Origin: Candidatus Woesearchaeota archaeon
Lineage (GTDB): Archaea; Nanobdellota; Nanobdellia; Woesearchaeales; GW2011-AR15
Length of the DNA stretch: 64,000 nucleotides
Direction of reading: 5' to 3'
NCBI GenBank assembly: GCA_016928835.1
Contig: JAFGJW010000003.1
Location: 52,533-116,532 of the forward strand
Of this stretch, positions 9,099 through 18,152 are shown piece by piece; within the stretch, counting starts at the first letter, position 1, and each line of letters begins with the position of its first letter. The notes under the pieces were generated by a model, which saw only the letters and a list, made by a program, of their open reading frames with translations, had not been told where the DNA came from and ran no database searches. The position numbers were made by a program, and so were the translations under genes.

Positions 9099-9236
9099 GG
9101 GCTTGTGGTCTAGCGGCTAAACTAATTTCCGTAAATGACAACACCCTCACACGGTGTAGGTCCCCGGTTCGAGAGAGAATTCAGAGATTTCTAATTCTCA
9201 AGAGCCTCTGGTTTTCAGGAAGTCCGGGCAGGCCCA
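9099..9236 (+). tRNA. tRNA-Val(CAC) with D-loop and T-loop insertions
   Basis: Acceptor GGGCTTG pairs with CAGGCCC, with discriminator A. The anticodon stem ACACC/GGTGT encloses CTCACAC, so the anticodon is CAC (Val) with a normal U33 and no anticodon-loop intron. Two insertions remain. About 16 nt at 9120-9135 lie in the D-loop; removal gives TAGCGGCTATGAC. Another 49 nt at 9173-9221 follow TTCGA. The T-loop insert is nearly identical to that of the Val gene at 8104 and exactly as long, while the D-loop inserts are unrelated. The two genes therefore look like duplicates whose D-loops changed afterwards. Confidence 0.88.
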
Positions 9237-9268
9237 TTTAAGAATTCTTAAAAAGAAAAAGAAAAAAA

Positions 9269-9946
9269 TTAAGCTTCAACACATGCTCCATTAACACAAG
9301 TAGTCATATTGGTCCATGTACAATCAAACACATCGTCATACCAATCATTTCCTAAGCAATAGTGCTCTATTAATATTGAGTCATTAACACAATAGTCTGT
9401 GTATTCATACTGTGTCTCATCAAGATAACCTGACACAGTTCCCCGTACATAGATTAGATATCCTCCATCTGTATCACTGCAGGAATTTGGGAGTAGACAA
9501 TAATGATCCACGCATTCTTCCGGTGAAAAGCAATCATTGTTGTCACAGCAATCACCCCAGTAAGCTACTCCACTGCAACATACTTGTCCAACTCCTAGAC
9601 AATCAGCTGCACAATTATCACAGTCCTCTCCTCCTTCGCATATATCATCTCCGCAGTTTGTTTCATCGTCATCTGTCGGGCCAGAGCAACCAGCGTCATT
9701 GTAGTCTACATCATTGTCCCCATCATTATCTGAGCCATCATCACATTCCACTGTTCCGAGTTCGCTATTGTCATTTTTATTTGCACAACCAGGGTCAGCT
9801 GGCCAGTCAATATAGCTGTCGCCATCATTATCAAACCCGTCGCTGCATGCTTTTTTTGCTCTTGGTGCTGCAACAACAATTGCCGCTAATATAAGTGCTG
9901 CAACAACTAATGCGCTAACTAGTGCTATCTTCGCTTTTTTATCCAT
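9269..9946 (-). CDS. Secreted Asp/Cys-rich protein, putative calcium binding
   Basis: The 225-aa protein has an N-terminal signal or anchor (KKAKIALVSALVVAALILAAIVV). Three copies of an acidic repeat of the type CDDGSDNDGDNDVDYNDAGC follow, resembling thrombospondin type-3 or dockerin-like calcium loops. The second half is Cys-rich (CCSGVAYWGDCCDNNDC) and probably disulphide-bonded. The start is supported by the leader GGGGTGGTATA just before ATG. The same leader style precedes the secreted protein at 15844. Acts outside the cell, probably in adhesion or envelope structure; this is inference. Confidence 0.75.
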   Translation of the reverse strand: MDKKAKIALVSALVVAALILAAIVVAAPRAKKACSDGFDNDGDSYIDWPADPGCANKNDNSELGTVECDDGSDNDGDNDVDYNDAGCSGPTDDDETNCGDDICEGGEDCDNCAADCLGVGQVCCSGVAYWGDCCDNNDCFSPEECVDHYCLLPNSCSDTDGGYLIYVRGTVSGYLDETQYEYTDYCVNDSILIEHYCLGNDWYDDVFDCTWTNMTTCVNGACVEA

Positions 9947-10016
9947 TATACCACCCCATATTCTTCAGTTAAAAATATGTTTATTATAATTTTGTTTTCA
10001 AAATAAGTAACAAAAA

Positions 10017-10568
10017 TTATCTCTTTCCCAGCTTTTTATATGTCAAGTAAATAACCAGAACAAGCTCTGCCAGGATAATTACTGGTTTGGCATACCTCCC
10101 CATGTCACCAAAATATCTTGCTGTGCCTACAAAGATTGTAATGATTCCGCCCAGTAAGAAACCTGAACCAACCCATTCATTCAACGGATTTTTGGTATGC
10201 AGATTCAACCCGACAAATAATGCGACCAGGCCGCTAATTGAAGAGATAATAAACACAACAAAATTATACTTTTCCTGCTCTGTCTCATATCTAAGATAAC
10301 ATGTCTCGCAATATGCATCCACTGGGCAGCCTGCACTGTCATAATGATACGCTATGTTTCCTTCACTGCAGTTATCAATAAGCTCTTGTGATGGAAATAT
10401 TTTGCTGCAATTTTTCTCTTCCCCCATTGGAATGATCTTTGGCATATCCCTTCCGCAATAATCCTCATAATCTGGCCGTGGATAAAGTGCTTCAATAGTG
10501 ACATTAACAAAGATTGTAAATAGAACAGCAATTACAAAGATAACTAATACTCTTCTCGCGTCAGCCAT
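10017..10568 (-). CDS. Four-span membrane protein with Cys-rich outer loop
   Basis: The 183-aa protein begins with a span (VLVIFVIAVLFTIFVNVTI). A loop of about 70 residues with six Cys follows (YCGRDMPK, KNCSKIF, DNCSEG, AGCPVDAYCETCY), then three more spans and a basic end (YKKLGKR). The paired Cys suggest an oxidised extracytoplasmic loop. It is separated by only 15 nt from the YkgJ-like gene upstream on the same strand, so they are probably one operon. I do not recognise the family. Confidence 0.65.
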   Translation of the reverse strand: MADARRVLVIFVIAVLFTIFVNVTIEALYPRPDYEDYCGRDMPKIIPMGEEKNCSKIFPSQELIDNCSEGNIAYHYDSAGCPVDAYCETCYLRYETEQEKYNFVVFIISSISGLVALFVGLNLHTKNPLNEWVGSGFLLGGIITIFVGTARYFGDMGRYAKPVIILAELVLVIYLTYKKLGKR

Positions 10569-10583
10569 AATTCATAACACCTT

Positions 10584-10994
10584 CTATCCTTTTAAAAATT
10601 TTTTGTCAAAAGACTTGCATTTTGAGTCCATGCATTTGATGCCCCACACTTTAGTGAGTGGAAAGCATTCACATGCTTTCGGCCAGACATCATGGATAGT
10701 GCAGGTTGCATAACCCTTTTCAACCTTTAGAAAAGGGCATCGGCCATTAACTTGTTTAATTATCAGAAATTTTCCTTTTCTTTCAACAAAATCTTTCCTT
10801 TTATAACCTTTTTTTTCAATCCTCCGGATATCGCTTTCCCTTAGCTCAACATAAAAAGATTCGCAGCAGAGGCCGCATCTAATGCACGCAAATTTCTTAT
10901 TTCTCAGCAGCAAAGATTTAATCTGCCTCTTATATATAAAGTAGAAAAACAACAATAACACAAAGAGGTAGCATAGCAACTGAACCAAGTTCAT
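10584..10994 (-). CDS. YkgJ/UPF0153-family Cys-cluster protein with N-terminal membrane span
   Basis: The 136-aa protein has one N-terminal hydrophobic span (LVQLLCYLFVLLLFFYFIYK). A zinc/iron-chelating domain of the CxxCxxCC type follows: CIRCGLCCESFYVEL, then CPFLKV, CTIHDVWPKACECFP. This spacing is the hallmark of the YkgJ family, whose biochemical role is poorly defined. Membrane anchoring is unusual for the family. The start at 10994 lies just after the divergent promoter region shared with the small Cys-rich ORF at 11082. Confidence 0.8.
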   Translation of the reverse strand: MNLVQLLCYLFVLLLFFYFIYKRQIKSLLLRNKKFACIRCGLCCESFYVELRESDIRRIEKKGYKRKDFVERKGKFLIIKQVNGRCPFLKVEKGYATCTIHDVWPKACECFPLTKVWGIKCMDSKCKSFDKKFLKG

Positions 10995-11081
10995 GCATTA
11001 TAGTTTGGCTGCTGTCCTTTAATACTTTTTGATTGGCAAAAACAAAAAATATATATTTGGGTTGTAAAATAATATAATAAT

Positions 11082-11228
11082 ATGCAGGAAAGTATACTGG
11101 TAAAAAATGAGGCATGCCTGTGTTCATCCTGCAAGAAGTCTTCTAGTTGCCCTGACCGGATAGCCAATCAAAAGATGGCTGAAAATGGTTTTAAGATAGA
11201 TATTGTCGAATGTGATGATTATTGTTGA
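11082..11228 (+). CDS. 48-aa Cys-rich miniprotein
   Basis: This ORF is too short for the track. It encodes 48 residues with Cys in the pattern ACLCSSCKKSSSCPD near residues 12-23 and a second pair at the end (VECDDYC). The six Cys suggest a small zinc- or metal-binding protein. A TATA-like AAATATATATTTGGG lies 30-40 nt upstream and the ATG is close to the expected transcript start, so it may be leaderless. The stop overlaps the end of the convergent orphan gene by 10 nt. Family not recognised. Confidence 0.6.
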   Translation: MQESILVKNEACLCSSCKKSSSCPDRIANQKMAENGFKIDIVECDDYC

Positions 11229-12652
11229 GCTAGATATTCCACTGCTTCTAAAGCCATTTTTTGGGATGCTGGAGTCCTTGGGATAATATATCCTTTTTCA
11301 ACCAATTGGCCACGGAATTTATCATAGAGATTATAAGCAGCCATCCTGAATTCAGTATTATTTAATAATTCATATAATGCAAGAACCGAACATTGCATCA
11401 GTATTATATCTGGTTTTGGAGATGCTTTATTACCTGAAACAGTGTAATGTTTTTCTTCTATATAGGGTTGAATATCAGTAAAATCACTGGCAAGTCTCCC
11501 ATTGATCTGGTCTGCCCTGCTATCTAATTGTTGCATAATAAGAGTGTATGCTTGGCGTGCCAATCTGTAGAGTTCATCCAAAGTCTGTTGTGCTGTCCCA
11601 GTGGTTTCTGCACAATCAAGCCTTGGAAGCTGTGCACCAACACTTGATGCCATTTCACTAATACAGAATCTTCTCGAGATAAGTGTTTCTTGTCTTATAA
11701 TAAAATCCAAAGCACCTGTTAAGAAAAACTCTGCTGGGAGCCTGGATTGATAAAAGTTGTTTGTGTATCGCATAATAGGCAATTTGCCTTCTTCTGTTAG
11801 GCTCCTCACATACCCAGCCGCAATTTCCATGGCTTTCTCATGTCTCATTAATTCCCTCTGTCTAGCTGTAACAACTATACCCATTGCAATAGCTATATCA
11901 GTAATTATCCTGCTTCCACTCCTATCAGAATAAATAGTAGCTCCCTCATCATTACTTAAGGCACAATCAGGTAACCTTTGTTCAATAAAATTTGTTAAAG
12001 CATAAACCAATTCCTGACCATCCAATGGAGTACCTGCATATGGTCTGACTTTCATTTGAATAAGATATAGTGGAAAATAACCTCCTGTACCTCGAACATA
12101 ATCCAAAAATATGGAAGAACCGCCTGGAATCACACCTGCTTCTTGTATAATCTCTTTAATTTCAAATATCTCTTCCTGTTCTTCTCCCATTTCAATAAAA
12201 AATTGTTTTATAAAATCAGCTGGCCAGATTTTCCCAGAATAGACAAAACAAGCTTCATAATAAGGCCTAGGATCTCTTTGCTTTATCTCTGCGGCGACTC
12301 GCCTCCATTCTTCTTTTTTTATTGTGCTTGCCCTGCATGCAGATAAAATTACGCGTACCTCATCTTGCCTAGAAAATGGCTCTCCAGATATTGTAGCTTC
12401 TAATCCAGCAGGTTCTCCGGAATCTGTCTCTGCAATCACTCTACGTAACTCAGCACGTCTAAGGGCTTTGCTATTTGGATTTGATAATCCGCAGCAAGTA
12501 GGAGAAAAATGAACTGGAACTGAATATTGCACAGGGTCGGAATCAGGAGAAATTTGTTTAGGCCGTCTATTATGGGAATAGTAACATCTGATTCCTTGTT
12601 CTGTTATTTCCAAACGTTTTAACAACTGTGCTAGACTCATTCCATTGGGCAA
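11219..12652 (-). CDS. Large orphan protein, unknown function
   Basis: The 477-aa soluble protein is not recognised. The N-terminus (SLAQLLKRLEITEQGIRCYY) could be a small helical or HTH-like segment. The middle and C-terminal parts are mainly helical with scattered Arg. There is no signal peptide or membrane span. It shares the composition of the other orphans (rich in Arg, Gln and Pro, poor in Lys) and stands alone between the Cys miniprotein and NMNAT. A strong AT-rich TTTTTATATAAA lies about 20 nt before the start, so transcription is likely independent and nearly leaderless. Confidence 0.7.
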   Translation of the reverse strand: MPNGMSLAQLLKRLEITEQGIRCYYSHNRRPKQISPDSDPVQYSVPVHFSPTCCGLSNPNSKALRRAELRRVIAETDSGEPAGLEATISGEPFSRQDEVRVILSACRASTIKKEEWRRVAAEIKQRDPRPYYEACFVYSGKIWPADFIKQFFIEMGEEQEEIFEIKEIIQEAGVIPGGSSIFLDYVRGTGGYFPLYLIQMKVRPYAGTPLDGQELVYALTNFIEQRLPDCALSNDEGATIYSDRSGSRIITDIAIAMGIVVTARQRELMRHEKAMEIAAGYVRSLTEEGKLPIMRYTNNFYQSRLPAEFFLTGALDFIIRQETLISRRFCISEMASSVGAQLPRLDCAETTGTAQQTLDELYRLARQAYTLIMQQLDSRADQINGRLASDFTDIQPYIEEKHYTVSGNKASPKPDIILMQCSVLALYELLNNTEFRMAAYNLYDKFRGQLVEKGYIIPRTPASQKMALEAVEYLAQQ

Positions 12653-12742
12653 ATCATAATTTATATAAAAACTTAACCTAGATTACAATAAACACAATAG
12701 GATACAATAAATTGCCGCGGCATTATAGAATTGCATATCAAC

Positions 12743-13213
12743 TCAGTTTATATAATCACAAATGCGCTCAGGCACTAACTGCCTCCACTGCTCTCCTCTC
12801 TTGACCCTCCTCCGTATCTCTGTCCCGCTAATCCCTTTTATTCTCTTTTTCAATGTCTTTACTCTAAATCCTTTTTCAAGAAACAGTCTTCCCACATATT
12901 TATTTACACCAGCGTAAACTACATCAAACCTGCCCGCTTTTTTTAACAGATTTGTCATCCACACCTCATCTGATTCATTGTCCTCCAATGTAAGGATCTT
13001 TACTTTTTCAGGATTCAGTCTCTCGTCTTTTAAAGCCAATCTAATCATTTCCTTTCTTGCCCTTGCAGAAAAAGGATTCTTCTCAGTATCTTTTTCCTGC
13101 GCGCTTCCAATGACAATAATGATCTCATTATTTTCACCAAGGATTTTTTTAACATAATCTAAATGCCCAATATGAAACGGCTGGAATCTGCCAACAAGAA
13201 GTGCTGTACTCAT
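12743..13213 (-). CDS. Nicotinamide-nucleotide adenylyltransferase (archaeal type)
   Basis: Forms NAD+ from NMN and ATP in the cytoplasm. The nucleotidyltransferase signature GRFQPFHIGHLDYVK (HxGH) is at the N-terminus and the second motif ISGTEIRRR is at residues ~130-138; both bind ATP phosphates. At 156 aa it is slightly shorter than typical archaeal NadM (about 170 aa). It is the last gene of a minus-strand run ftsZ-secE-spt5-NMNAT with a 36-nt gap before it. Confidence 0.92.
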   Translation of the reverse strand: MSTALLVGRFQPFHIGHLDYVKKILGENNEIIIVIGSAQEKDTEKNPFSARARKEMIRLALKDERLNPEKVKILTLEDNESDEVWMTNLLKKAGRFDVVYAGVNKYVGRLFLEKGFRVKTLKKRIKGISGTEIRRRVKRGEQWRQLVPERICDYIN

Positions 13214-13249
13214 ATGATGATTATAAAGAATAAGAAATATAAACCTTTC

Positions 13250-13735
13250 CTAAACTTCTTTTGGTTCTTCCTCATCGGTCTCTCTTCGTATAACCTTTAC
13301 TGCATCCATCTTTACAGTTATAGGAATAGGGACCGCTGCCTGTAGAAGTTCTACAACAACCTCTTCCTTTGCCTTGTCAATTCTAACTATCTTTGCTTTC
13401 TCTCTCTTAAATGGCCCTGAGATTACTTCAACAATGTCATTTTTCTGTATATTCACTTCTGTCTTAACTTGCTCAAGCATATGCTCAATCTCACTATAGT
13501 CAACCTCTTTTTTTAGAATTCCCCTTGCATAGGGTATATTGAACGCTGCCTGCTCGGCATCTGTTTTTGAAGAAGCCTCAAGGAAAATATAACCGCGCAT
13601 ACCGTGCGGTCTTATCACTGAGTAAACATTCAACCCCTTTTTCTGGGCATTGCTTGTCAAAAAACCCATAACTTGCTCCTCTCTGTTAGCAGTTGTTCTA
13701 AGCGCAAAAATATGTGGACCATTACCTTGTTCCAT
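13250..13735 (-). CDS. spt5: Transcription elongation factor Spt5 (NusG)
   Basis: Processivity factor that bridges the RNA polymerase clamp. The NGN domain (FALRTTANREEQVMGFLTS ... GYIFLEA) occupies residues ~8-85. A KOW domain (KNDIVEVISGPFKREKAKIV) spans ~98-130. The length of 161 aa is normal. It follows secE by 2 nt, the conserved archaeal secE-spt5 pair. Confidence 0.95.
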   Translation of the reverse strand: MEQGNGPHIFALRTTANREEQVMGFLTSNAQKKGLNVYSVIRPHGMRGYIFLEASSKTDAEQAAFNIPYARGILKKEVDYSEIEHMLEQVKTEVNIQKNDIVEVISGPFKREKAKIVRIDKAKEEVVVELLQAAVPIPITVKMDAVKVIRRETDEEEPKEV

Positions 13736-13737
13736 AT

Positions 13738-13932
13738 TTATCCTCCCTGACTAAATATCCTGTATACAAGCACGATTATGTAACCAACAAAACCAATTAG
13801 AATCATGCCAAGCGCAGATACCTTAACAATATTCTTAAATTCTTCTCCGGTTGGCTTCTTCGTGACTTTCAATACTCTTTTGCACTCTATGAAAAAAGTT
13901 TTTAATTTCTGCATTCTAATCCACGAACTCAA
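13738..13932 (-). CDS. secE: Protein translocase subunit SecE (Sec61 gamma)
   Basis: Single-span clamp subunit of the SecYEG channel. The amphipathic helix [20 protein letters not shown] precedes one membrane span ([18 protein letters not shown]), as in archaeal Sec61-gamma. The 64-aa length is normal. Its start overlaps the end of ftsZ by 17 nt, so it is probably translated by coupling. Confidence 0.93.
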   Translation of the reverse strand: MSSWIRMQKLKTFFIECKRVLKVTKKPTGEEFKNIVKVSALGMILIGFVGYIIVLVYRIFSQGG

Positions 13933-15046
13933 TCCCTAATTCGCTCTCTATCTCCTTTTTCTTTTTCTCTGTTATTCTTCTTGCCGGACCAAATATCTGT
14001 GTGCTTTTCACACCGGTAATAATCAGTATTGCTCTTATTACGCCCTCAAGATCTTCTGATATCTGTGCCCCCCATATAACTCTGGCATCCTCATCAAGTC
14101 TTTGTGACACAGTCTCAACAACCTTCCTTGCCTCATCAAGAGTCATATCAGAGCCGCCTGCAACATTAATCAAGGCTCCATTTGCCCCACCAATATCAAC
14201 ATCGAGCAGAGGATTTGAGATTGCCTTTTCCACAGCCTCAATTGCTCTGTTCTCAGTATCAGACTCTCCAACGCCGATTAACGCCACTCCGCCGCCACCC
14301 ATAATTGCACGGACGTCAGCAAAATCAAGATTTACCAAACCTGCTTTTGTCACAAGTTCAGCAATGCCTTTCACAGCATTTGTCAATATCTCATCAGCTA
14401 CCTTAAACGCAGTATGCAATGGCAAGTCAGGTGCTAGTTCAAGCAGTTTATCATTTGGAATCACAATTAATGTATCAACATTCTGCTCAAGCTTTTCCAG
14501 TCCAAGCAGAGCATTTTCATATCTCCTCTGGCCTTCCATTGAGAATGGCATTGTCACTATACCTACAACAAGGGCTCCTATTTTCTTTGCTATCTCAGCA
14601 ATTACTGGCGCGCTTCCTGTACCAGTTCCTCCTCCCAGACCGCAGGTAATAAATACCATATCTGCCCCTTGTAATGATTGTCTGATATCAGATTCCTGCT
14701 CTCTTGCTGCTTCCTCGCCGATCTTAGGAATAGAGCCTGCGCCCAGCCCTTTTGTTAGATCCCTTCCTATTAGTATCTTTTTATCAGCGCTTGTATAAAG
14801 CAGGTCTTGTGCATCTGTGTTAAGCGCAACACATTCAGCGCCTTTCACCCCAACTTCAGTAATTCTTGTTATTGTATTATTTCCAGCTCCTCCTGCTCCA
14901 ACTACTTTTATAGTAGCCTTCTGCTTTGACAGAATTTCTTCTAACTCAGCATCAATTACACTTTCCTTTCTTGATTCAACAAAAAGTCCTTTTGGTGATA
15001 AAGAAGGTCTAGATTTAGGCTTTGAATAATCCTCCAAAATTAACAC
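13916..15046 (-). CDS. ftsZ: Cell-division protein FtsZ
   Basis: Tubulin-like GTPase that builds the division ring. The nucleotide-binding signature [16 protein letters not shown], the N-terminal [10 protein letters not shown], and the T7 loop region [11 protein letters not shown] are visible. The length of 376 aa is that of archaeal FtsZ1/FtsZ2. The start is uncertain. The track GTG at 15046 overlaps the strong Shine-Dalgarno GAGGGGAGG, whereas TTG at 15037 sits at ideal spacing from it, so the protein may begin three residues later. It is the first gene of the ftsZ-secE-spt5 run, a conserved archaeal order. Confidence 0.95.
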   Translation of the reverse strand: MLILEDYSKPKSRPSLSPKGLFVESRKESVIDAELEEILSKQKATIKVVGAGGAGNNTITRITEVGVKGAECVALNTDAQDLLYTSADKKILIGRDLTKGLGAGSIPKIGEEAAREQESDIRQSLQGADMVFITCGLGGGTGTGSAPVIAEIAKKIGALVVGIVTMPFSMEGQRRYENALLGLEKLEQNVDTLIVIPNDKLLELAPDLPLHTAFKVADEILTNAVKGIAELVTKAGLVNLDFADVRAIMGGGGVALIGVGESDTENRAIEAVEKAISNPLLDVDIGGANGALINVAGGSDMTLDEARKVVETVSQRLDEDARVIWGAQISEDLEGVIRAILIITGVKSTQIFGPARRITEKKKKEIESELGIEFVD

Positions 15047-15091
15047 CTCCCCTCAAAATTTTTATTAACTCTAATGTAGTGGTACTTATAT

Positions 15092-15748
15092 TTAAATATT
15101 TGTTTTTTCCTCTTTTTTGAATTTGATATCCTTAATATCCGGGACTAAAGCAAGTATTTTATTTTTAACTTTATCAGCCAATTCCTTAGGCAGTTCATGT
15201 TTGACAATAGCTTTCTTGTCTGCAATCTTAACATCAGCATCGCCAACATTTAGCTCCAATTTTAGAATTGCCTTTACTTTCTCATCAGTGCTCTCAACTA
15301 ATCTATTGACTTTTACTTCATATTCAATCTCACGTCCTGCAAGAGGGTGGTTAAAATCAACAATGACTCTGCCTCCGCTCACATTTCTTATAGTACCGTT
15401 CAGCCCGTCTATATTAATCTGCAGTCCAGGAAAAGGCTCAATGTTCTGTTTTTTGAATACCTTGATCGGGACAAGTTTCAATAATTTGGCGCTTTTTTTC
15501 CCAAATGCTTTTTCCGGTTTAATCTCTATTTTATAAGTTCCCTTGCCCTTACCAATTAATTCATCCTCCAAGCCCTCTACTAAATATTTCTGGCCAAGGC
15601 ACACAACCACTGGACCATAGGATGCGCTCTCTTGGTGTATGTCATTATCTTTGGCAACCTTCTCGTCTGTAGTGTCAAAGACAGCACTATCTTCCTTAAC
15701 TTTTCCTGTATATTCAAGCTCGACGAAATCTTTTTGTTTTAGTTTCAT
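15092..15748 (-). CDS. FKBP-type peptidyl-prolyl isomerase (SlyD-like)
   Basis: Cytoplasmic prolyl isomerase and chaperone. The FKBP half-domains (KDFVELEYTGKVKEDSAVFD and FNHPLAGREIEYEV) flank an inserted flap domain (EKAFGKKSAKLLKLVPIKVF), the SlyD layout. A C-terminal domain of about 75 residues follows, as in long archaeal FKBPs. I place the start at the Met of MKLKQKDF (15748), not the track start, because eight extra residues have no family match and the domain starts here. Confidence 0.9.
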   Translation of the reverse strand: MKLKQKDFVELEYTGKVKEDSAVFDTTDEKVAKDNDIHQESASYGPVVVCLGQKYLVEGLEDELIGKGKGTYKIEIKPEKAFGKKSAKLLKLVPIKVFKKQNIEPFPGLQINIDGLNGTIRNVSGGRVIVDFNHPLAGREIEYEVKVNRLVESTDEKVKAILKLELNVGDADVKIADKKAIVKHELPKELADKVKNKILALVPDIKDIKFKKEEKTNI

Positions 15749-15843
15749 TATCCTGACCTCAAAAAAAGGCAAGAACTTAGTCTCCAGAATAAAAAGAACA
15801 TTTAAAAAAGTTTGGTTTTTAAGAAGAGAAGAAAAAAAAATAA

Positions 15844-16989
15844 TTATTCAGAAATCCAAGGTATCTCACACAAACAAAGTCTCTTCACATACTGATTTGA
15901 AACGCTGCAATCCTGGTACACAGAATCTGCCCTTCTCTTGCACCCAAGACTTGTCCCGTACACCTTTTCATATGGCGCAACAGGCCCTGCCAGGCTTGGA
16001 CAATAGCTGCAAGTTGTGAACTGGCTCAGTACAGTGCATCCATATGCATCGTTCCAGTCAGTTTCCATGCACTGCTTGCCGCCGTTATAGTTGCATACCC
16101 AGTCGCAGCTTTTTCCTGTAAAATTGCTGAGGTACCATCTATATCCTATAGGACCATGCTGTGTTCTATATCCTGAGAGATCAACGTCCTCCAGTAAATA
16201 GAAATATTTTACTGAATCATCAAACTCAATTCCCATGTCTTCATAGCCATAATAATACCCAATTGGTCCACCAGGACCCTGGGCGGGTATCAAACCACCT
16301 AGCTGTGTCCATGGACCATTCTTTGCTGTTGCTCTGTAAAGGTAGAACCCAATATTATCAAACTCTGACGCTGTTTCCCACCACACATAACTATAATGCT
16401 GAGTCTTGTCTTGCACAAGCCTAACCTCTACTCCGAAACCGCTTAATGTCACTGCAGTTGGATCAGTTGTAGTAGTTGTAGATGTGGTTGTGGTGGTGGA
16501 AGTAGGACAAGGCCCATGTGAAATCAGGAAGGGGCGGTCTCCAACTTCATCAGGCAGCTCAACTGTTGCATCAGTGACCAGGCATCCCTCAAGATAGGAC
16601 GTTGTTGCATAATGTGCGTCTCCGCCCATATCACATTTAGATAAAGGTACTTCCTCATCTGGAAATGTTCCATCATAGCATTCCCAGTAGACATGAATCT
16701 CTTTAGGAGGCAGCTCACAATTGCTTCTGCTAAATCTACTTATTCGGCTACATACCCTCTTCACTAAGAAGTGCCATTCCTCTGCATTCTCATCACAATC
16801 ATAATCTAGATTGTCAAGATGTTTTGTATAACATCCAAGAATTGGAAGAATAAACTCTTTTGTCTCTATAGCTGAAACAGTAAATATTTTTGTTTCAGGT
16901 TCCTTGTTGTATGCAACTAACAAAAACCCTGACGCTGTCAGTAACATAAGTGCAAACACACTTAATATTAAAAATATCTGTTTTTTCAT
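15844..16989 (-). CDS. Secreted protein with Thr-rich linker and fibronectin-like C-terminal part
   Basis: The 381-aa protein has a signal or anchor at residues 5-28 (FLILSVFALMLLTASGFLLV). A Cys-containing N-domain follows, then a Thr-rich linker (TSTTTTTSTTTTTDPT, ~residues 163-180). The beta domain after it (SYVWWETASEFDNIGFYLYR) matches the pattern seen in fibronectin-III-like extracellular modules. The end is Cys-rich. The Thr linker is like that of the giant protein at 52719. The start is preceded by GGGGTGGTAAT, matching the 9946 gene leader. Envelope or adhesion role inferred. Confidence 0.75.
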   Translation of the reverse strand: MKKQIFLILSVFALMLLTASGFLLVAYNKEPETKIFTVSAIETKEFILPILGCYTKHLDNLDYDCDENAEEWHFLVKRVCSRISRFSRSNCELPPKEIHVYWECYDGTFPDEEVPLSKCDMGGDAHYATTSYLEGCLVTDATVELPDEVGDRPFLISHGPCPTSTTTTTSTTTTTDPTAVTLSGFGVEVRLVQDKTQHYSYVWWETASEFDNIGFYLYRATAKNGPWTQLGGLIPAQGPGGPIGYYYGYEDMGIEFDDSVKYFYLLEDVDLSGYRTQHGPIGYRWYLSNFTGKSCDWVCNYNGGKQCMETDWNDAYGCTVLSQFTTCSYCPSLAGPVAPYEKVYGTSLGCKRRADSVYQDCSVSNQYVKRLCLCEIPWISE

Positions 16990-17045
16990 ATTACCACCCC
17001 GAAATGTTAACTCAGGGCCAATGAATTTTTTTAGATATATAAATC

Positions 17046-17582
17046 TTATTGAATTTCAAGACACTTAATTATTCTATTTGCTGTCTCTTCAATACTTATA
17101 TTTGTTGTATCTATTACAATATCATAGTTTCCCTTGTTAAGAAAATCAAAATCATAATACCTAACCCATCTTTCCCTATTAGTCTTCTCTCTCTGTTTGA
17201 TCAGTGTCTTTGCTTCACCTAAATTATTGTATTCTTCAATGCCTTTTCTCTTTGCATTATATATCCTTTGTACTTTTGTATTGAAATCACAATCAAGGAA
17301 AACTTTGAATGAGTTTGGGATAAAATGCGCGCCAAGCCATGAATCAATAACAAAGTCATCTTCTCTTTTAGCTAATTGCGCCTGTTTTTCATCAATCTCT
17401 CTGTCTATAGCTGAATCCTTTTTCTCAAGCTCCCCTAGGTCTGCTATGCTTATCCCTTTTTCTTTTGCAATTTCTCTCTGCAAATCACCCATGGAATAGT
17501 GCTTATAGTTAAGCATTTTTGCCAGTAATTTTGCCACAGAGCTTTTTCCAGAGCCAGAGACGCCTGAGATTGTGATGATCAT
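17046..17582 (-). CDS. cmk: Cytidylate kinase (archaeal type)
   Basis: Phosphorylates CMP/dCMP with ATP. The P-loop ISGVSGSGKSSVAKLLAK is at the N-terminus. The NMP-binding region (HYSMGDLQREIAKEKGIS) and the lid-like Arg-rich segment (IKQREKTNRERWVRYY) follow. At 178 aa it matches the short archaeal Cmk. It is a single gene with a short intergenic gap on each side. Confidence 0.9.
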   Translation of the reverse strand: MIITISGVSGSGKSSVAKLLAKMLNYKHYSMGDLQREIAKEKGISIADLGELEKKDSAIDREIDEKQAQLAKREDDFVIDSWLGAHFIPNSFKVFLDCDFNTKVQRIYNAKRKGIEEYNNLGEAKTLIKQREKTNRERWVRYYDFDFLNKGNYDIVIDTTNISIEETANRIIKCLEIQ

Positions 17583-17678
17583 AAACAGAAAAAAGAATCA
17601 TTTGTATAAATAATTTTGCTTAATTAAATCTTCTAACCAAAAACTTTTTATTCTAATATTCTATTAAAAAGTATTATC

Positions 17679-18152
17679 ATGGCAAGAAAGTCAATTGATA
17701 CGCCTTTGGCAGAAATTACCCTAAGGAGATACGAGAAACCATATAATCTATCCAAGAGAGAACTGGTTAGGAAATTATGTTTGAGCCTAGGATTGCTGCA
17801 GCCGGGAGATTCCCGTGATGTTATCGTCGACGTTTTCTACGTTTTATTAGAAGCAGTCAAAGAGAGGAAAGAACTTGCATCTGAGGAGATCCAAAAACAG
17901 GTTATTGATTTTAGGAAGCAAAATAACCTAGATGAGCTGGGAACAGCAGCATCTAATATAAGAAGGCAGTTAAGGAGATTAAGGCAATTATTTTTGGTTG
18001 AGAAAGTCAAAAACAATTATAGGATAACTGAATTCTCCAAGTTGAGTGAAACTTTTGAAAACAAGTTAGAGAGATTTCTTATTCCGAGTGTTATGCAGAG
18101 ACTGAAAGAATACTTAGTTGAGATTGATAACAATTTTACTAAGACTCAATAG
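17679..18152 (+). CDS. Predicted HTH-containing archaeal protein, unknown function
   Basis: The 157-aa basic protein is mostly helical. Residues 24-55 (LSKRELVRKLCLSLGLLQPG) and 72-115 (ASEEIQKQVIDFRKQNNL ... RRQLRRLRQLFLVEKVKNNYRI) read as a winged-helix domain. The C-terminus is a coiled helix (NKLERFLIPSVMQRLKEYL). It is convergent with rnp4, overlapping by 7 nt. A DNA-binding role is likely, but I cannot name the family. Confidence 0.7.
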   Translation: MARKSIDTPLAEITLRRYEKPYNLSKRELVRKLCLSLGLLQPGDSRDVIVDVFYVLLEAVKERKELASEEIQKQVIDFRKQNNLDELGTAASNIRRQLRRLRQLFLVEKVKNNYRITEFSKLSETFENKLERFLIPSVMQRLKEYLVEIDNNFTKTQ

